From NCBI GenBank assembly GCA_949710005.1, contig OX453279.1, positions 25,947,762 through 26,011,761 of the forward strand: DNA of 64,000 bases, in the 5' to 3' direction. The notes under the pieces were generated by a model. That model was given only the letters and a program-made list of their open reading frames with translations, was not told where the DNA came from and ran no database searches. Each line of letters begins with the position of its first letter. Position 1 is the stretch's first letter. Of the stretch, positions 34,366 to 43,800 are shown piece by piece. A program made the position numbers and the translations under genes. This DNA is from Ricordea florida (taxonomy: Eukaryota; Cnidaria; Anthozoa; Corallimorpharia; Ricordeidae).

Positions 34366-35913
34366 ATGGGGTTACTCAATGACTTCAGAAATAAGTATCC
34401 AAAGGCTGATCGTGACCAATTCGTATTTGTGACTGACCAATATGGGGGTTACATTAGGTGGAAAGTTAATGGAACAACAATCATGTCTTATGATGATCCC
34501 ACCGGCAAGACATGGACTGATGACCTATCACCCCGTTTGAAAAGACTGCTATGGATAGATTTAGGATTGAATGATGATGAATTGAGCTCTTTCCCAAAGA
34601 GTTTGACTATGACCAATCGCTCTTACCCAATACCTGCCATCGACTTTGATGACCCCACAAGTAATACCACAGATATGCTGACATCATTGGATATATACGT
34701 GTCCAATACGAAAAAATTCACCGCCAAGATGCGTAACGTATTTACCTCCCAAGTTGTAACTTTCAAGTCTGGTAAACAAAGTCGAAAGTGGCTGAACGCT
34801 CCCGATATGAACTATTGGCCTCAACAGCTGAACTTTGCAGTGTGGTGTGCGACCTCTGGATGTGGAATAAGCCCTTTCGAGAGCCTCAACTACCCCAAAG
34901 TTGTGAGTAGCTTCATTAAATTTCATGTATACTTCACCGTAAGACGGATATTATATGAACTAAGTCTTCCACTACCTGATGAACAACCTTTTGTAATAAA
35001 CAACAACCCTTACAGTAAGGTCGCTTATCAACGATTATGCGCTGAATTTGGGATCGATACTAATTCCGATTTCAGATGGAAAGGTGGAAGAAACGGGGGT
35101 TTGGGTGACATATTCCTTGATTATGGTGCTGGATACCATGGAGTAGGTGGAGGATACCAAAATGTCCATATCGTAAGAAATTATGATGAAGAGGCTGATC
35201 AGTGGCCTGGTGAAGGTGGTAAATTTGCTGATGATGGGGGTAAGAAGGAAGCAGGTGATCTCATATCATTCATCCGTAATGATGACTTTGCTGATTATAA
35301 ATATGCCTGGTTCATACCAACTAGTGGCTATGGACTCACTAAAGCTGGACTTGGTAGATTGAATCGATCTGCTGAGGCTTTTGTTTACTGTGTATTGGGG
35401 GCTCATGTCAACACTAGAAATTCGATTGTGGGTACTGGTGGTGGAGCTATCGAGACTCAACAAGAATTCTTGGCCCTGTTTGAGAGTAGCGTGATTGAGA
35501 ATGACATTTCAAGTTCGATCCAAAGGTATCAGCTGGCCACTCAAGAAGCTAAGTTAAGGCTTGATTTAGCCATTGCCCCTGGAGTGTGGTTGATGCCGAG
35601 TAATATGATCATAAACACAGAGAGTGTGGTCGGGTATAACAACAACCTAATGAAGGCCACTGATGAGATGAAATTTGGTGTCAACACAAATATAAACCTG
35701 GAGACTAAGACTGTGGGAATAAGCCATAATCTGGGATCCTCAAAAGTCAAGTTACCACATGCAGCTGTAGATACTAAACAACCAACACCAAACATTGATC
35801 CTCAACCTGAAATCAAAAGATCTCCACCAGAAGAAACAACTAGTAATCATGAAACCAACCTGATGCTATTAATCCTTGGAGTTGGAACTACAGCTTGGTT
35901 GCTATTCAGATAA
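34366..35913 (+). CDS. Conserved ~515-residue tail-anchored protein, virion candidate (outer)
   Basis: 515 residues, largest structural-block protein and one of the best conserved between the elements: DDPTGKTW, MNYWPQQLNFAVWCATSGCG, NNNPYSKVAYQRLCAEF, DYGAGY..VGGGYQNVHIVR, DYKYAWFIPTSGYGLTKAGL and APGVWLMPSNMIINTES. The linker before the C-terminal anchor (MLLILGVGTTAWLLFR) is variable between copies. Function unknown; conservation rivals the capsid candidate, so a core virion role is likely. Late box gcttaaaagttt at 34324-34335. Confidence 0.8.
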   Translation: MGLLNDFRNKYPKADRDQFVFVTDQYGGYIRWKVNGTTIMSYDDPTGKTWTDDLSPRLKRLLWIDLGLNDDELSSFPKSLTMTNRSYPIPAIDFDDPTSNTTDMLTSLDIYVSNTKKFTAKMRNVFTSQVVTFKSGKQSRKWLNAPDMNYWPQQLNFAVWCATSGCGISPFESLNYPKVVSSFIKFHVYFTVRRILYELSLPLPDEQPFVINNNPYSKVAYQRLCAEFGIDTNSDFRWKGGRNGGLGDIFLDYGAGYHGVGGGYQNVHIVRNYDEEADQWPGEGGKFADDGGKKEAGDLISFIRNDDFADYKYAWFIPTSGYGLTKAGLGRLNRSAEAFVYCVLGAHVNTRNSIVGTGGGAIETQQEFLALFESSVIENDISSSIQRYQLATQEAKLRLDLAIAPGVWLMPSNMIINTESVVGYNNNLMKATDEMKFGVNTNINLETKTVGISHNLGSSKVKLPHAAVDTKQPTPNIDPQPEIKRSPPEETTSNHETNLMLLILGVGTTAWLLFR

Positions 35914-35956
35914 AAATTGAGATACACAATTCATAAATCACATCCATTCATAAATC

Positions 35957-36325
35957 ATGACATCATTGGCAATCGTTGGCAGTAGATACTTCTCTGACAG
36001 TATATTCTTGAAAGAACAAATACATAAAGCCCTCGAGAAATGGAAGCTGAAACTCTCAGACATTGAATTGATCGTATCTGGAGGTGCAGAAGGGGTTGAT
36101 GAAATGGCTAGAGATTTTGCCATTGAAAAGGAGATCCCATTCAAGATGTTTGAACCTCAATGGGACTATTATGGCAAGGCGGCTGGCCCAATTCGCAATA
36201 GAGCTATCATGGAGTGTGTGACGCATGTATTGGCCTTACCTTCTCGTATCTACTCACCAGGTACTAAATCAGCTATTAAGATAGCTAGGAAATACAAAAG
36301 AGAGGTTATAGTCGTCTATGTCTAA
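35957..36325 (+). CDS. SLOG / DUF2493 (YspA-like) nucleotide-binding protein
   Basis: 122 residues: an opening beta strand LAIVGSRYFSD, then LIVSGGAEGVDEMARDFAIE (the GG.A.G.D motif), WDYYGKAAGPIRNRAIME, and a last strand REVIVVYV. This is the compact Rossmann-like SLOG fold found in DprA, LOG and DUF2493 families, thought to bind nucleotides or nucleotide-derived ligands. Such proteins are common in phages and some large viruses. Its role here is not known. It ends the rightward block. No clear late box is seen. No inner counterpart. Confidence 0.8.
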   Translation: MTSLAIVGSRYFSDSIFLKEQIHKALEKWKLKLSDIELIVSGGAEGVDEMARDFAIEKEIPFKMFEPQWDYYGKAAGPIRNRAIMECVTHVLALPSRIYSPGTKSAIKIARKYKREVIVVYV

Positions 36326-36338
36326 TGATTAAGTGAAC

Positions 36339-36364
36339 TTTTGTAACGTGAAGCGCGTTACAAA
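36339..36364. promoter_or_regulatory. TTTTGTAAC palindrome between convergent gene ends
   Basis: ttttgtaacgtgaagcgcgttacaaa is an imperfect dyad of the same family as 5313-5338, but here it lies downstream of two convergent genes. The neighbourhood (cttataaattt, gttgataactt) is an inverted copy of 5290-5340, so it came with a duplicated zinc-repeat gene end. Confidence 0.5.
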
Positions 36365-36378
36365 TGTCTGTTGATAAC

Positions 36379-36726
36379 TTATAAATTTAAAGGCTCACAC
36401 TCTTGACAAAACTTCCTTATACTTTGATGTTTACAAACATATTCACCAAAACACATGTTACACCTATTCTTCAAATTATTAGTTTTACGCCTACCATGTA
36501 TACAATATAAATTAGGGCTACATTCTTTACAATGATGTTTTTGTCTACCATGAATACAAATACCAACACCACCACATTCTTTACATCGATATTTTATCCT
36601 ACCATGTGAACAAAAACCAGCACCAACACATTCTTTCCATTGATATTTTTGTCTACCATGAATACAAATACTAGCACCACCACATTCTTTACACCTAGCT
36701 TTTCGTCTACCATGAATACAAACCAT
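36379..36726 (-). CDS. C-x-H-G zinc-repeat protein (right-end paralogue)
   Basis: 115 residues from ATG 36726 (MVCIHGRRKARC). About five repeats of C-I-H-G-R-x-K-x-x-C-K-E-C, then the same diverged ending as the left-end gene (FGEYVCKHQSIRKFCQEC, ...PLNL). One repeat has W for the first Cys of the pair (YQWKECVG). It reads leftward from a palindrome-TATA promoter at 36741-36770. It and 4471-5298 form an inverted paralogous pair near both ends of the outer element. Confidence 0.75.
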   Translation of the reverse strand: MVCIHGRRKARCKECGGASICIHGRQKYQWKECVGAGFCSHGRIKYRCKECGGVGICIHGRQKHHCKECSPNLYCIHGRRKTNNLKNRCNMCFGEYVCKHQSIRKFCQECEPLNL

Positions 36727-36740
36727 TTCTATACTAAACA

Positions 36741-36770
36741 ATACATACTTTTATAACATGTTACAAAAGG
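36741..36770 (-). promoter_or_regulatory. Palindrome-TATA promoter for the right zinc-repeat gene
   Basis: On the minus strand ccttttgtaacatgttataaaagtatg: a shortened TTTTGTAACA/TGTTATAAAA dyad merged with a TATAAAAG box, 15-45 nt before ATG 36726. Confidence 0.55.
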
Positions 36771-36782
36771 AATCCATAGAGA

Positions 36783-37109
36783 TTAACAATCAAACCCCCA
36801 ACGCTCCTTCAAATCCTTTAACTCCTCAAAATCAAGACACCAATCTGCAAACCTACTTGGATGCCATGCTACAGACATTAACTCTTCACAAATCTCACCT
36901 AGGAAAATACGTTTATGTATTCGTCTGTTAACTTCATATATTAAATCTTCTTCAATTTCAAAATAAAAAAAATCTTCATGTCGTATCTTACAACATTCAA
37001 TACAGTCACAATTGTTTTTAGTATGAACCATAGTATTAGCCATGCCATTAGTATTAACCATAGTAGCAGCCATAAATGCTGTTGCATTGATCATTGAGTA
37101 TAGACTCAT
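36783..37109 (-). CDS. WHPSR-motif terminal gene (outer)
   Basis: 108 residues: a Met/Asn/Thr-rich N-terminus (MINATAFMAATMVNTNG), a Cys pair region (NNCDCIECCK), an acidic middle, and the ending LMSVAWHPSRFADWCLDFEE. The WHPSR ending is shared with inner 6375-6767 and resembles a motif I associate with giant-virus proteins of unknown function. The inner copy lacks the Cys cluster. Expressed leftward from the palindrome-TATA promoter at 37193-37232. Confidence 0.65.
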   Translation of the reverse strand: MSLYSMINATAFMAATMVNTNGMANTMVHTKNNCDCIECCKIRHEDFFYFEIEEDLIYEVNRRIHKRIFLGEICEELMSVAWHPSRFADWCLDFEELKDLKERWGFDC

Positions 37110-37192
37110 ATTAATGTAACTCTTTTGATCTCAAATCGTATACCACTCACTACCAACACCAACCCCAAATTTCAATTTCACAGACACCGTAT

Positions 37193-37232
37193 TTAATTTT
37201 TATACTTTTGTAACACGATCCATGTTACAAAA
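37193..37232 (-). promoter_or_regulatory. Palindrome plus TATA promoter
   Basis: On the minus strand TTTTGTAACATGGATCGTG followed by TTACAAAAG and TATAAAAATTAAAT, about 85 nt before ATG 37109. Almost base-for-base the same as the promoter of the outer polymerase (5313-5347). The DNA after it (37140-37190) also resembles the TIR-proximal leader upstream of 37775. Confidence 0.65.
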
Positions 37233-37262
37233 TACCATTCATAATTACTCAATGCTTACAAT

Positions 37263-37775
37263 TCATTCATCATCAAACTCCAAACCAAACCATTCATATC
37301 CATCAATCACATCACTTATCATCTCATAATAATCATCTCTCTCGATCAACTTCTTATTAACACACATAAAAACTTTTACTCGTTCAATTCTATAATCTTG
37401 ATAATCAAATGGCTTAATAGAGTCTTCATAAAGATCGCTAAATTGCATTTCACACTCATAGAAACTCACAGCATAACCATGACTATGCTTACAACCCTCG
37501 TAGAAATCATCAAAAAGGCCCTTAATACTAAAAATATCTTTCATGCTTCTTCTGGTTTCTATATGAACACCAGCACTATATGCAAATGAAACACTATCTT
37601 CAAAAAGTTCACAAACATCATTAGGTAAGAAACGTTTTAAACAATCAACCAATTCATTCCTCATTCTCTTAATGAATTCAAAATTACCCAAACCATTTTC
37701 ATTCCGAAGACTAAACTCAAAACAATTTAAATCTCTGTTAAAACTCATTTGCATATCGTTCTCAAAACTCATCAT
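37263..37775 (-). CDS. Acidic hypothetical protein, first gene at the right end
   Basis: 170 residues, acidic, rich in Phe, Tyr and Cys, ending YEWFGLEFDDE. No TM, signal or known motif is visible. It starts just inside the right TIR (37797), in the position equivalent to the zinc-repeat gene at the left end, and is read inward. Its leader shares cactcac/ccaacccc phrases with the leader of 36783-37109. No inner homologue. Function unknown. Confidence 0.6.
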   Translation of the reverse strand: MMSFENDMQMSFNRDLNCFEFSLRNENGLGNFEFIKRMRNELVDCLKRFLPNDVCELFEDSVSFAYSAGVHIETRRSMKDIFSIKGLFDDFYEGCKHSHGYAVSFYECEMQFSDLYEDSIKPFDYQDYRIERVKVFMCVNKKLIERDDYYEMISDVIDGYEWFGLEFDDE

Positions 37776-37796
37776 GTTTGCTCACTTTCAAAGTCG

Positions 37797-38064
37797 TATG
37801 CCACTCACTCCCAACCCCAAACCTAAATTTCACTTTAATCTCAAACTCGACCCAGACCCCACCCATCCACTTGACACTCCCAAAGAAAAAATTGACACCC
37901 TTAAAGAAAATCATCGATCAAAAATCGAACCAGTTAAGACCCAACTAATCAATTATGCACAAAAATTTTTGACCACACCCAAAAAATTCTGGCCGAGCCG
38001 AACCAGTCCCCCGACAAAATTGACCACACCCTTTTTGTCCCAGAATCGGCCTTTTGCTACTACT
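37797..38064 (-). repeat. Outer element right TIR
   Basis: Inverted copy of 4192-4470. The outer ~150 bp are nearly identical (differences such as ggtgt/ggcgt and cggccag/cggctag), then patchy. It ends gctactact at 38064, followed by the direct repeat ccatg. Confidence 0.9.
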
Positions 38065-38069
38065 CCATG

Positions 38070-39150
38070 GCTGATAGTGTGCAGCACCTCAGCCAATCAG
38101 ATTGCTGCATTTGCATTAGTATACTAGTAGACTTTTACTAATACCAAGTAGGACGTGGATAGTACAAGGGTAAGAAAGGACTTGGTGCAAGTATGAAAGC
38201 TTCAAATTCACTTCATCTCAGTTCCTTTTTGTCATCTTATTAACATTGATATCATTTTGTTTACTTGCGACAAACCTGAAATACGAAACTTCTATGCTCC
38301 AGGCGCGCATGTTCCAAGTCACGTTGGCTGCTGTTATGTTGGTAACGTTTCCACTGCTGATCTCAATGTGAATAAATTCTGAGTCTTCGTGAACAGTATC
38401 AGGTGCTGTCGAGAGTTGTAATAAATTTATCAACAAGAGCACTTCGAGAGCGCAGACCTCCGCCAGCGCCCACCATTTTGAAAGCCCTACAGCATACTAC
38501 CGGGGAATAATCCGGTTGAGGAATTACACCCAAGGGGCAGAAAGTAGGGCTCATGGAAACAGCTCTGTTCCGGTTGAGTGAATACACCCAAGGGCAGTGA
38601 AAATCGTTTTTCCGTGACCTTGAATTTGACCTTTGACCTTTGACCTAGATACCCCAAACTCAGTTCTAAGTTAGACCATAGCCAATGTTTTCACCAGGTT
38701 TGGAGGTGATTGGTTGAGCGATGTGGACGCTAGGCTGAGGAAATAATTACATTGAATTAATTATTTATTGTCGCAGCAGGGGTAACTTTAGGACCGACGT
38801 TTTTAATTTCACCTTCTGTCATTTAACTTATTTCATAAAGCGCTGCATAGAGAAAATGTTGTACCACCCAGCAGCGAGAACTGTTCGTCTCCAAGAGTAT
38901 CAAAATGGTAATTAAGGCAGTTCACAATTTACATGTTTCTTTTTAATTATTAGACCGTATATAGGTCATTCTCTTATCTTGATGCCGACCAGTTTTTTTT
39001 CTAGTATAATTCATATATTACAATTTGCCTTCAACTTTTCCTCATAGTTTTTGCTAACTGATTTCGAGGTCCATATCAATTATAAGCTACGGTCGAACCG
39101 TTTTTTTTAACTCAGATTAAAAGTTCCGAATGTATAGTTAAGAATGGCCA
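38070..39150. other. Host interspersed-repeat DNA, no supported gene
   Basis: The start (gctgatagtgtgcagcacct) looks like the continuation of the host repeat broken by the outer element. About 38,610-38,760 includes the iterated tgacctttgacctttgacct. Short frames here lack domains. Confidence 0.5.
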
Positions 39151-39159
39151 TATATGTGC

Positions 39160-39331
39160 GATATTGACCAAGCGTGAGTCAAGATGGCTGCATACTGACC
39201 AAGCGTGAGGTCATGATGGCTGTATATTGACCAAGCGTGAGGTCAAGATGACTGCATATTGGCTAAGTTCTTTGTTGTGTTTTTATTTTAAAACCGAGAA
39301 GTCGTAGTCGAGGTCAATAAAAACGCTAAAA

Positions 39332-39366
<35 letters not shown>

Positions 39367-39420
39367 AAGCTTGGTCAATGAAGGATTTACTATATGGCCA
39401 TTTTGCTCTGCTTTGTTTCA
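39160..39420. repeat. Interspersed repeat with short tandem units
   Basis: Three tandem ~36-bp units containing gaccaagcgtgaggtcaaga, then an inverted relative (gccaatatccagccatcttg). Related sequence lies near 1750. Non-coding. Confidence 0.6.
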
Positions 39421-41267
39421 CGGGACAACGCGGTTCTAATTTAACTGCTGATTGGTCGACAATCGATCCACTAACCAATCACCAAACGGAGAAATGCAGA
39501 ACCAAAGCAATCCCACGCTTACTTTCGACAGTGACATGAAAACCTGTGTACAATTGATATAAAATAATAATAATAATAATAATAATAATGATAATAATGA
39601 TTTAACGAATAATAAAAAAGAGATTTATTATATAGATACTGATGAAATACCAGGATTTTTCCTTTTACTAAAAAATCATATCTTCATCGCGCGCAGTGAA
39701 GACATTATTTTTATCTTTCACGTGTGAGGATATTGGTGTCGCCATGGTTACCAACATGAAAAGCCAATTACAAGAGAGCTTCCCACTCAGGCACGTGGCA
39801 TGTTCGTTTGAAATTTCTTTCAAAAAATGTGTTCGAGGTGCAAAGACGGTACGGTTACGGGTGACTTTCTCGATGAGCAGCCAAAATTTAACGTGGAAAT
39901 TTTTCCGAGCTTGTAGAGCATCCAGGAAGATTTGTCGAAGTTGTTTTATGTGGAAATTTCATTAGTATTTCATCAGCTGCGCTCACTCGTGAAATATTTT
40001 TCAACACTCGAAGAGAAATTTCGTATCTCCGCGCGGCCATGTAATATCTTCTATTTCTGTTGAGAGCGCCTTACCTTCACAGCCACAGAATCCTTGAAAA
40101 CAAACTGCAAATCAGAAAGAAAGATTAGGTAACTTAGTTGTTAACGTTTCAGTCCGGAATTGAGGGCCAGATATGTAAACAGAAATAACACAAGAAACAA
40201 GACATTCCTCTCTTAAATAATAGCTTGACATTACAATTTAGCCTCCAGAAACCAAAGAAAATACTCCTTTGTATCTGGGTGGGGGATTTAATTAACAGTG
40301 GTAATTGAACTGAGTGGAGTTCAATTTGGTCTGAAATCATGCGCGTGATTTCAAATATCGAACAAGCGAGCAGCGCGAGTTCGATTTGAAATCACAAGTA
40401 TAATTTCAGACCAAAATTGCACGACGCGAAGTTCAATTACCACTTTATTACATCCAGTTTAGAAATTGCACAATTAAATAGTCCTAATACACGATTTTTG
40501 TTAGTCAAGTGCCAATATTTTATTGATCTTGTGGCTGGTTTAAGAATAAAGAGGAAACGCTTTTACATCTCAATTCAATTTCTTCTCATTGGCGGAAAAA
40601 CAATGATGCGACTTAGATAGTGCGATTTGTGAATAAATCACACTGCTATGGACCAATCAAATTGCAGGGATCACCTGTGATTTCAAAATGGATGTAATAA
40701 ATATGCATACATTGTCGAAAAATCGAGGTCTATTAGTTAACTACACTCACATGGAATATGAAATTTAGCGTCAGAACTAAACTCCCAAAGCTTGCCATCC
40801 TCATCCGATACCAGCAAATGGAACTACAGAAAAACTCCATACAGTGAGTGGCATAAACATTCCCTCTATTAAGACACAACATATCATTTTCCTGTAATGA
40901 ACCAGGAAAAGAGAAAGGAGAAAACATTCTACTTATTATGGATGCTGCGTTCAATGATAAAACACCAAATTCTCCACGGTAAGATAAAGCAAAAGACTGC
41001 AGCCTGTAAAGGCGCCTCTGGCAACCGCAATCAGTCCATATTTGATCTTACCCCGGCCAAACCACCACACCAGGAACTACAGCCCCTGCTCTTCACGAAC
41101 AGTGTGTGCGTTCTTTAACGTCTCACGAAGTTATTGCGAACAAGGGTTGTGAGTCAGGACCTACGGTTTATCGTCCTTATCCGAGAAAACTAGAAATTCT
41201 AACCATTTACAGATGTCATTGTAAAGGCAGCACTTTCTCCTCAGTTTTTTTAAAGACCCTGAGTATT
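39421..41267. other. Host intergenic DNA, no supported gene
   Basis: An AAT microsatellite lies at about 39,567-39,602. About 40,290-40,720 is an imperfect inverted repeat built from phrases such as gatttcaaa and ttattacatcc. Nothing codes convincingly. Confidence 0.5.
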
Positions 41268-41340
41268 GGTCCGGCCGAAAGTCGAACCCACGACCTCCCG
41301 GACGATAGTCCCGGGCTCTATCAACTGAGCTAACCGGTCC
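41268..41340 (-). repeat. tRNA-like unit (73 nt)
   Basis: On the minus strand: GGACCGG / CCGGACC acceptor arms (one mismatch), A-box TAGCTCAGTTGATAGAGC and B-box GGTTCGACTTT. The anticodon loop lacks the expected T at position 33, so a tRNA-derived SINE head is more likely than a functional gene. Confidence 0.45.
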
Positions 41341-42047
41341 GCTGGGTTTACGTTGACGAAGACATTAGGGAGCTAAAGCAAGAACGACGACGACCCAGAG
41401 GGCGGCAAGTTTGAAAAAGTGGATTTGTTTTTCTCCCGTACCAATGGCGGCACGCTTGTTTCATTTTCTTTCCATAACTTTTCAAACCGCCGATTTTTCC
41501 AACTTAACCCGTTCACAGTTCATTACAAAGTTTTCTTGGCAATTCTGTCGTCCTGTATTCGCGCGTCTTCCAGAAAACCTGAAAAATCGTCATTTCACGT
41601 TGTTGTTTAGCAGAGGACGGCAAAGAAATCTACCAGACTGTATTTTGCACGTGCAGTTTCATGGTTTCGTTCATCAACGCTATTGTTTGCTGCCGTTGTA
41701 GTCGACGTCGTCGTCGTGTTTTGCTTAAGGACCCTAATTACTTACTGCTCGTCCACTCAAATATGGCTGCTCTGTAAGCTAGCAGTAATGAAAACGATGT
41801 GCTGTAAAAATCCTAAAGTGAATGAATCAGTTACTTATTATGGGGTGTGCACCGGTACAACTGACATTGCCTACATGAGAATCGGAAGGAATGTTCGTGA
41901 ACACAACTTCAAAGGTGGCGCTAACAAAAGCGAATTGGATTAGGATATCGACTGAAGCAACTTGAATAGCAAGGATCTAAGGTTACTCTTCCGTTAAATA
42001 TCCCGTTTCTGTTATTGTTTAATACCTGTAAAGTACGATTTGGTATT
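41341..42047. other. Host intergenic DNA, no supported gene
   Basis: Overlapping frames on the plus strand (41,411-41,943) lack domains and splice signals I trust. No repeat family recognised. Confidence 0.4.
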
Positions 42048-42627
42048 GTATGGGAGGCTATACCAGTCAAAAGTGGTATGAGTTCACGATTGGTGATTGA
42101 AAACATCGATCGCTATGGTTGAGTTCACGATTGGTGATTGAAAACATCGATCGCTATGGTTGAGTTTATCGATTGGTGATTGAAAACATCGATCGCTATG
42201 GTTGAGTTTATCAATTGGTGATCGAAAATGTCGATGGCTGTGATTGAGATTATCGATTGGTGACTGAGAATGTCGATCGCTATGGTTGAAATTATCGATT
42301 GCTGATTGAGAATGATGGTCATTTTCAGTCACCAATCTTTTTTCGACCATAGCAATCGTCAGTCTTGATATTCAATCGATTACTGGACCATAGCGACCGT
42401 TATTCTCAATCAGCAATCGATAATCTCAACCATAGCGATCGACAATCTCAATCACCAATCGATTATCTCAATTAGAGCGATCGATGTTTTCAATCACCAA
42501 TCGATAAACTCAACCATAGCGATCGATGTTTTGAATCACCAATCGTGAACTCAACCATAGCGATCGATGTTTTTAATCACCAAACGTGAACTCATACCAC
42601 TTTTGACTGATATGGCCTCCCATAGTA
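42048..42627. mobile_element. Foldback-type palindromic repeat with tandem arms
   Basis: A ~580-bp palindrome. The left arm starts tgtatgggaggctataccag and the right arm ends with its complement near 42,625. Each arm is built from ~42-bp tandem units containing gattggtgattgaaaacatc and gatcgctatggttgag. The centre is near 42,340. Typical of foldback elements; the frames inside are repeat artefacts. Confidence 0.7.
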
Positions 42628-42771
42628 TTGTGTACATAGTCACTATTATCATTATACATGTACAAGCGATTGTGAATGTGGGTCTGCTCTTTGCACGGAG
42701 TTGTATGCGCCTGGAACATATGATAAATACTCTTGATGACTGTGATCTTCTAGAAAACGTTGTCAATGTAA

Positions 42772-43042
42772 GGGACGGACCATTAGAAAAGTGATGGGGG
42801 GAGAGGGGTGGGGAATTTTCAGCTTGCACGAATTTTTTTTTTCGCTCACTGCTTGTGCAGGAATTTTTTTTTCAGGTGAACCCCTCTGCACGAATTTTTT
42901 TTACTACGTGTGAAAAAGTCACAATTGGACCTTCCTTCTGCATAATTTTTTTTTACCTTCTTCTTTGCATGAATTTTTTTCTTGGCATTTTCTTTTGCAT
43001 GAATTTTTTTTTGTTTCCCCCCCCCCCCCCATGGTCCGTCCC
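42772..43042. mobile_element. MITE, GGGACGGACCAT ends, TAA target duplication
   Basis: TIRs gggacggaccat / atggtccgtccc, flanked on both sides by taa (42769-42771 and 43043-43045). The interior has A/T runs alternating with tgcacgaatttt-like phrases. A TWA duplication fits PIF/Harbinger-type mobilisation. A second copy is at 63324-63598. Confidence 0.75.
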
Positions 43043-43045
43043 TAA

Positions 43046-43800
43046 CTGATGTATTGGCATGAACATAATAATGTTACAGTGTCAATAAAAGTAAACTGAC
43101 AATTCAGATCTCGTTATGCAAAGAATGTAAATTATAATTGTGCTCGTGTTTTGTGTGAGCGGCTGTACATACGCATACCGCCGTATATATTGTTTTTCAA
43201 ACGAGTATTAAAAACTGACTGTTGGCACAAATAACCGTCAAAAAGTGGCGACGGAAAATACCCCACCCGGATCCCGCATGTAGTTTCGTACATATTTTAC
43301 GCTTGGTAAATGCTCAAATAAAACGCTACATACGAAGCCGGAGTGAGCGCACCTCAAGCGTCTTGTTCGTAATAAAACGATAGCCTTTCCATTTTTTAAA
43401 ATCAACTTTTATATGCACTAAAGACGCACAGAAGTAGCTTACAATAATACACACGAAAAACTACTAACAACAATTCGTTACAATTCATACTGGTCGAGTG
43501 TCTGGACTGTTTACAATACTTCGCTTAATTAGACTTATTTACAATATTGAGGTAAAAAGTAGTAATAAAAAGATACATTAACATTTTTTTTTGTTGATTT
43601 TTGTTCACGAAAGTTTTAAAAGAATGATAAATTTATTGGAGGAGGCATTCTTTCGTATCTCTTAAGATTTGTTGTTTTCTATTTTGTATTTGAGTAACAT
43701 TTTATTTACGAGATCCCTAATGATGATTGGTTTATCGTGTAGTTTACAGTCATACATACGTAGTATCGCATGAATAGCATTGTATAACTAAATTTCTTTA
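43046..43800. other. Host intergenic DNA, no supported gene
   Basis: No open frame of note and no repeat I can name. Confidence 0.4.

Larger units (their letters stand above)
4192..38064. mobile_element. Outer Maverick/Polinton-like (adintovirus-like) element, interrupted by a second element
   Basis: Bounded by inverted repeats whose outermost bases are AGTAGTAGCAAAAGGCC, flanked on both sides by ccatg (4187-4191 and 38065-38069). Gene content is that of a self-synthesising viral transposon: protein-primed polymerase, DDE integrase, capsid candidate, packaging ATPase and small virion-type genes. Subtracting the inner element (5645-20582) and one duplicated gaagc leaves about 18.9 kb, within the usual 15-20 kb for this class. 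All reading frames appear intact except the polymerase, which the inner element splits. The flanks join into plausible host repeat sequence around gtcgccatggctgatag. Confidence 0.9.

Noticed and set aside
41268..41340. Functional tRNA gene
   Set aside because: Cloverleaf is near complete, but the anticodon loop lacks the invariant T33 and an acceptor pair mismatches.
42084..42350. Repeat protein on the minus strand
   Set aside because: It arises from the 42-bp tandem units of the foldback element. The unit length is a multiple of three, so the frame stays open by chance.
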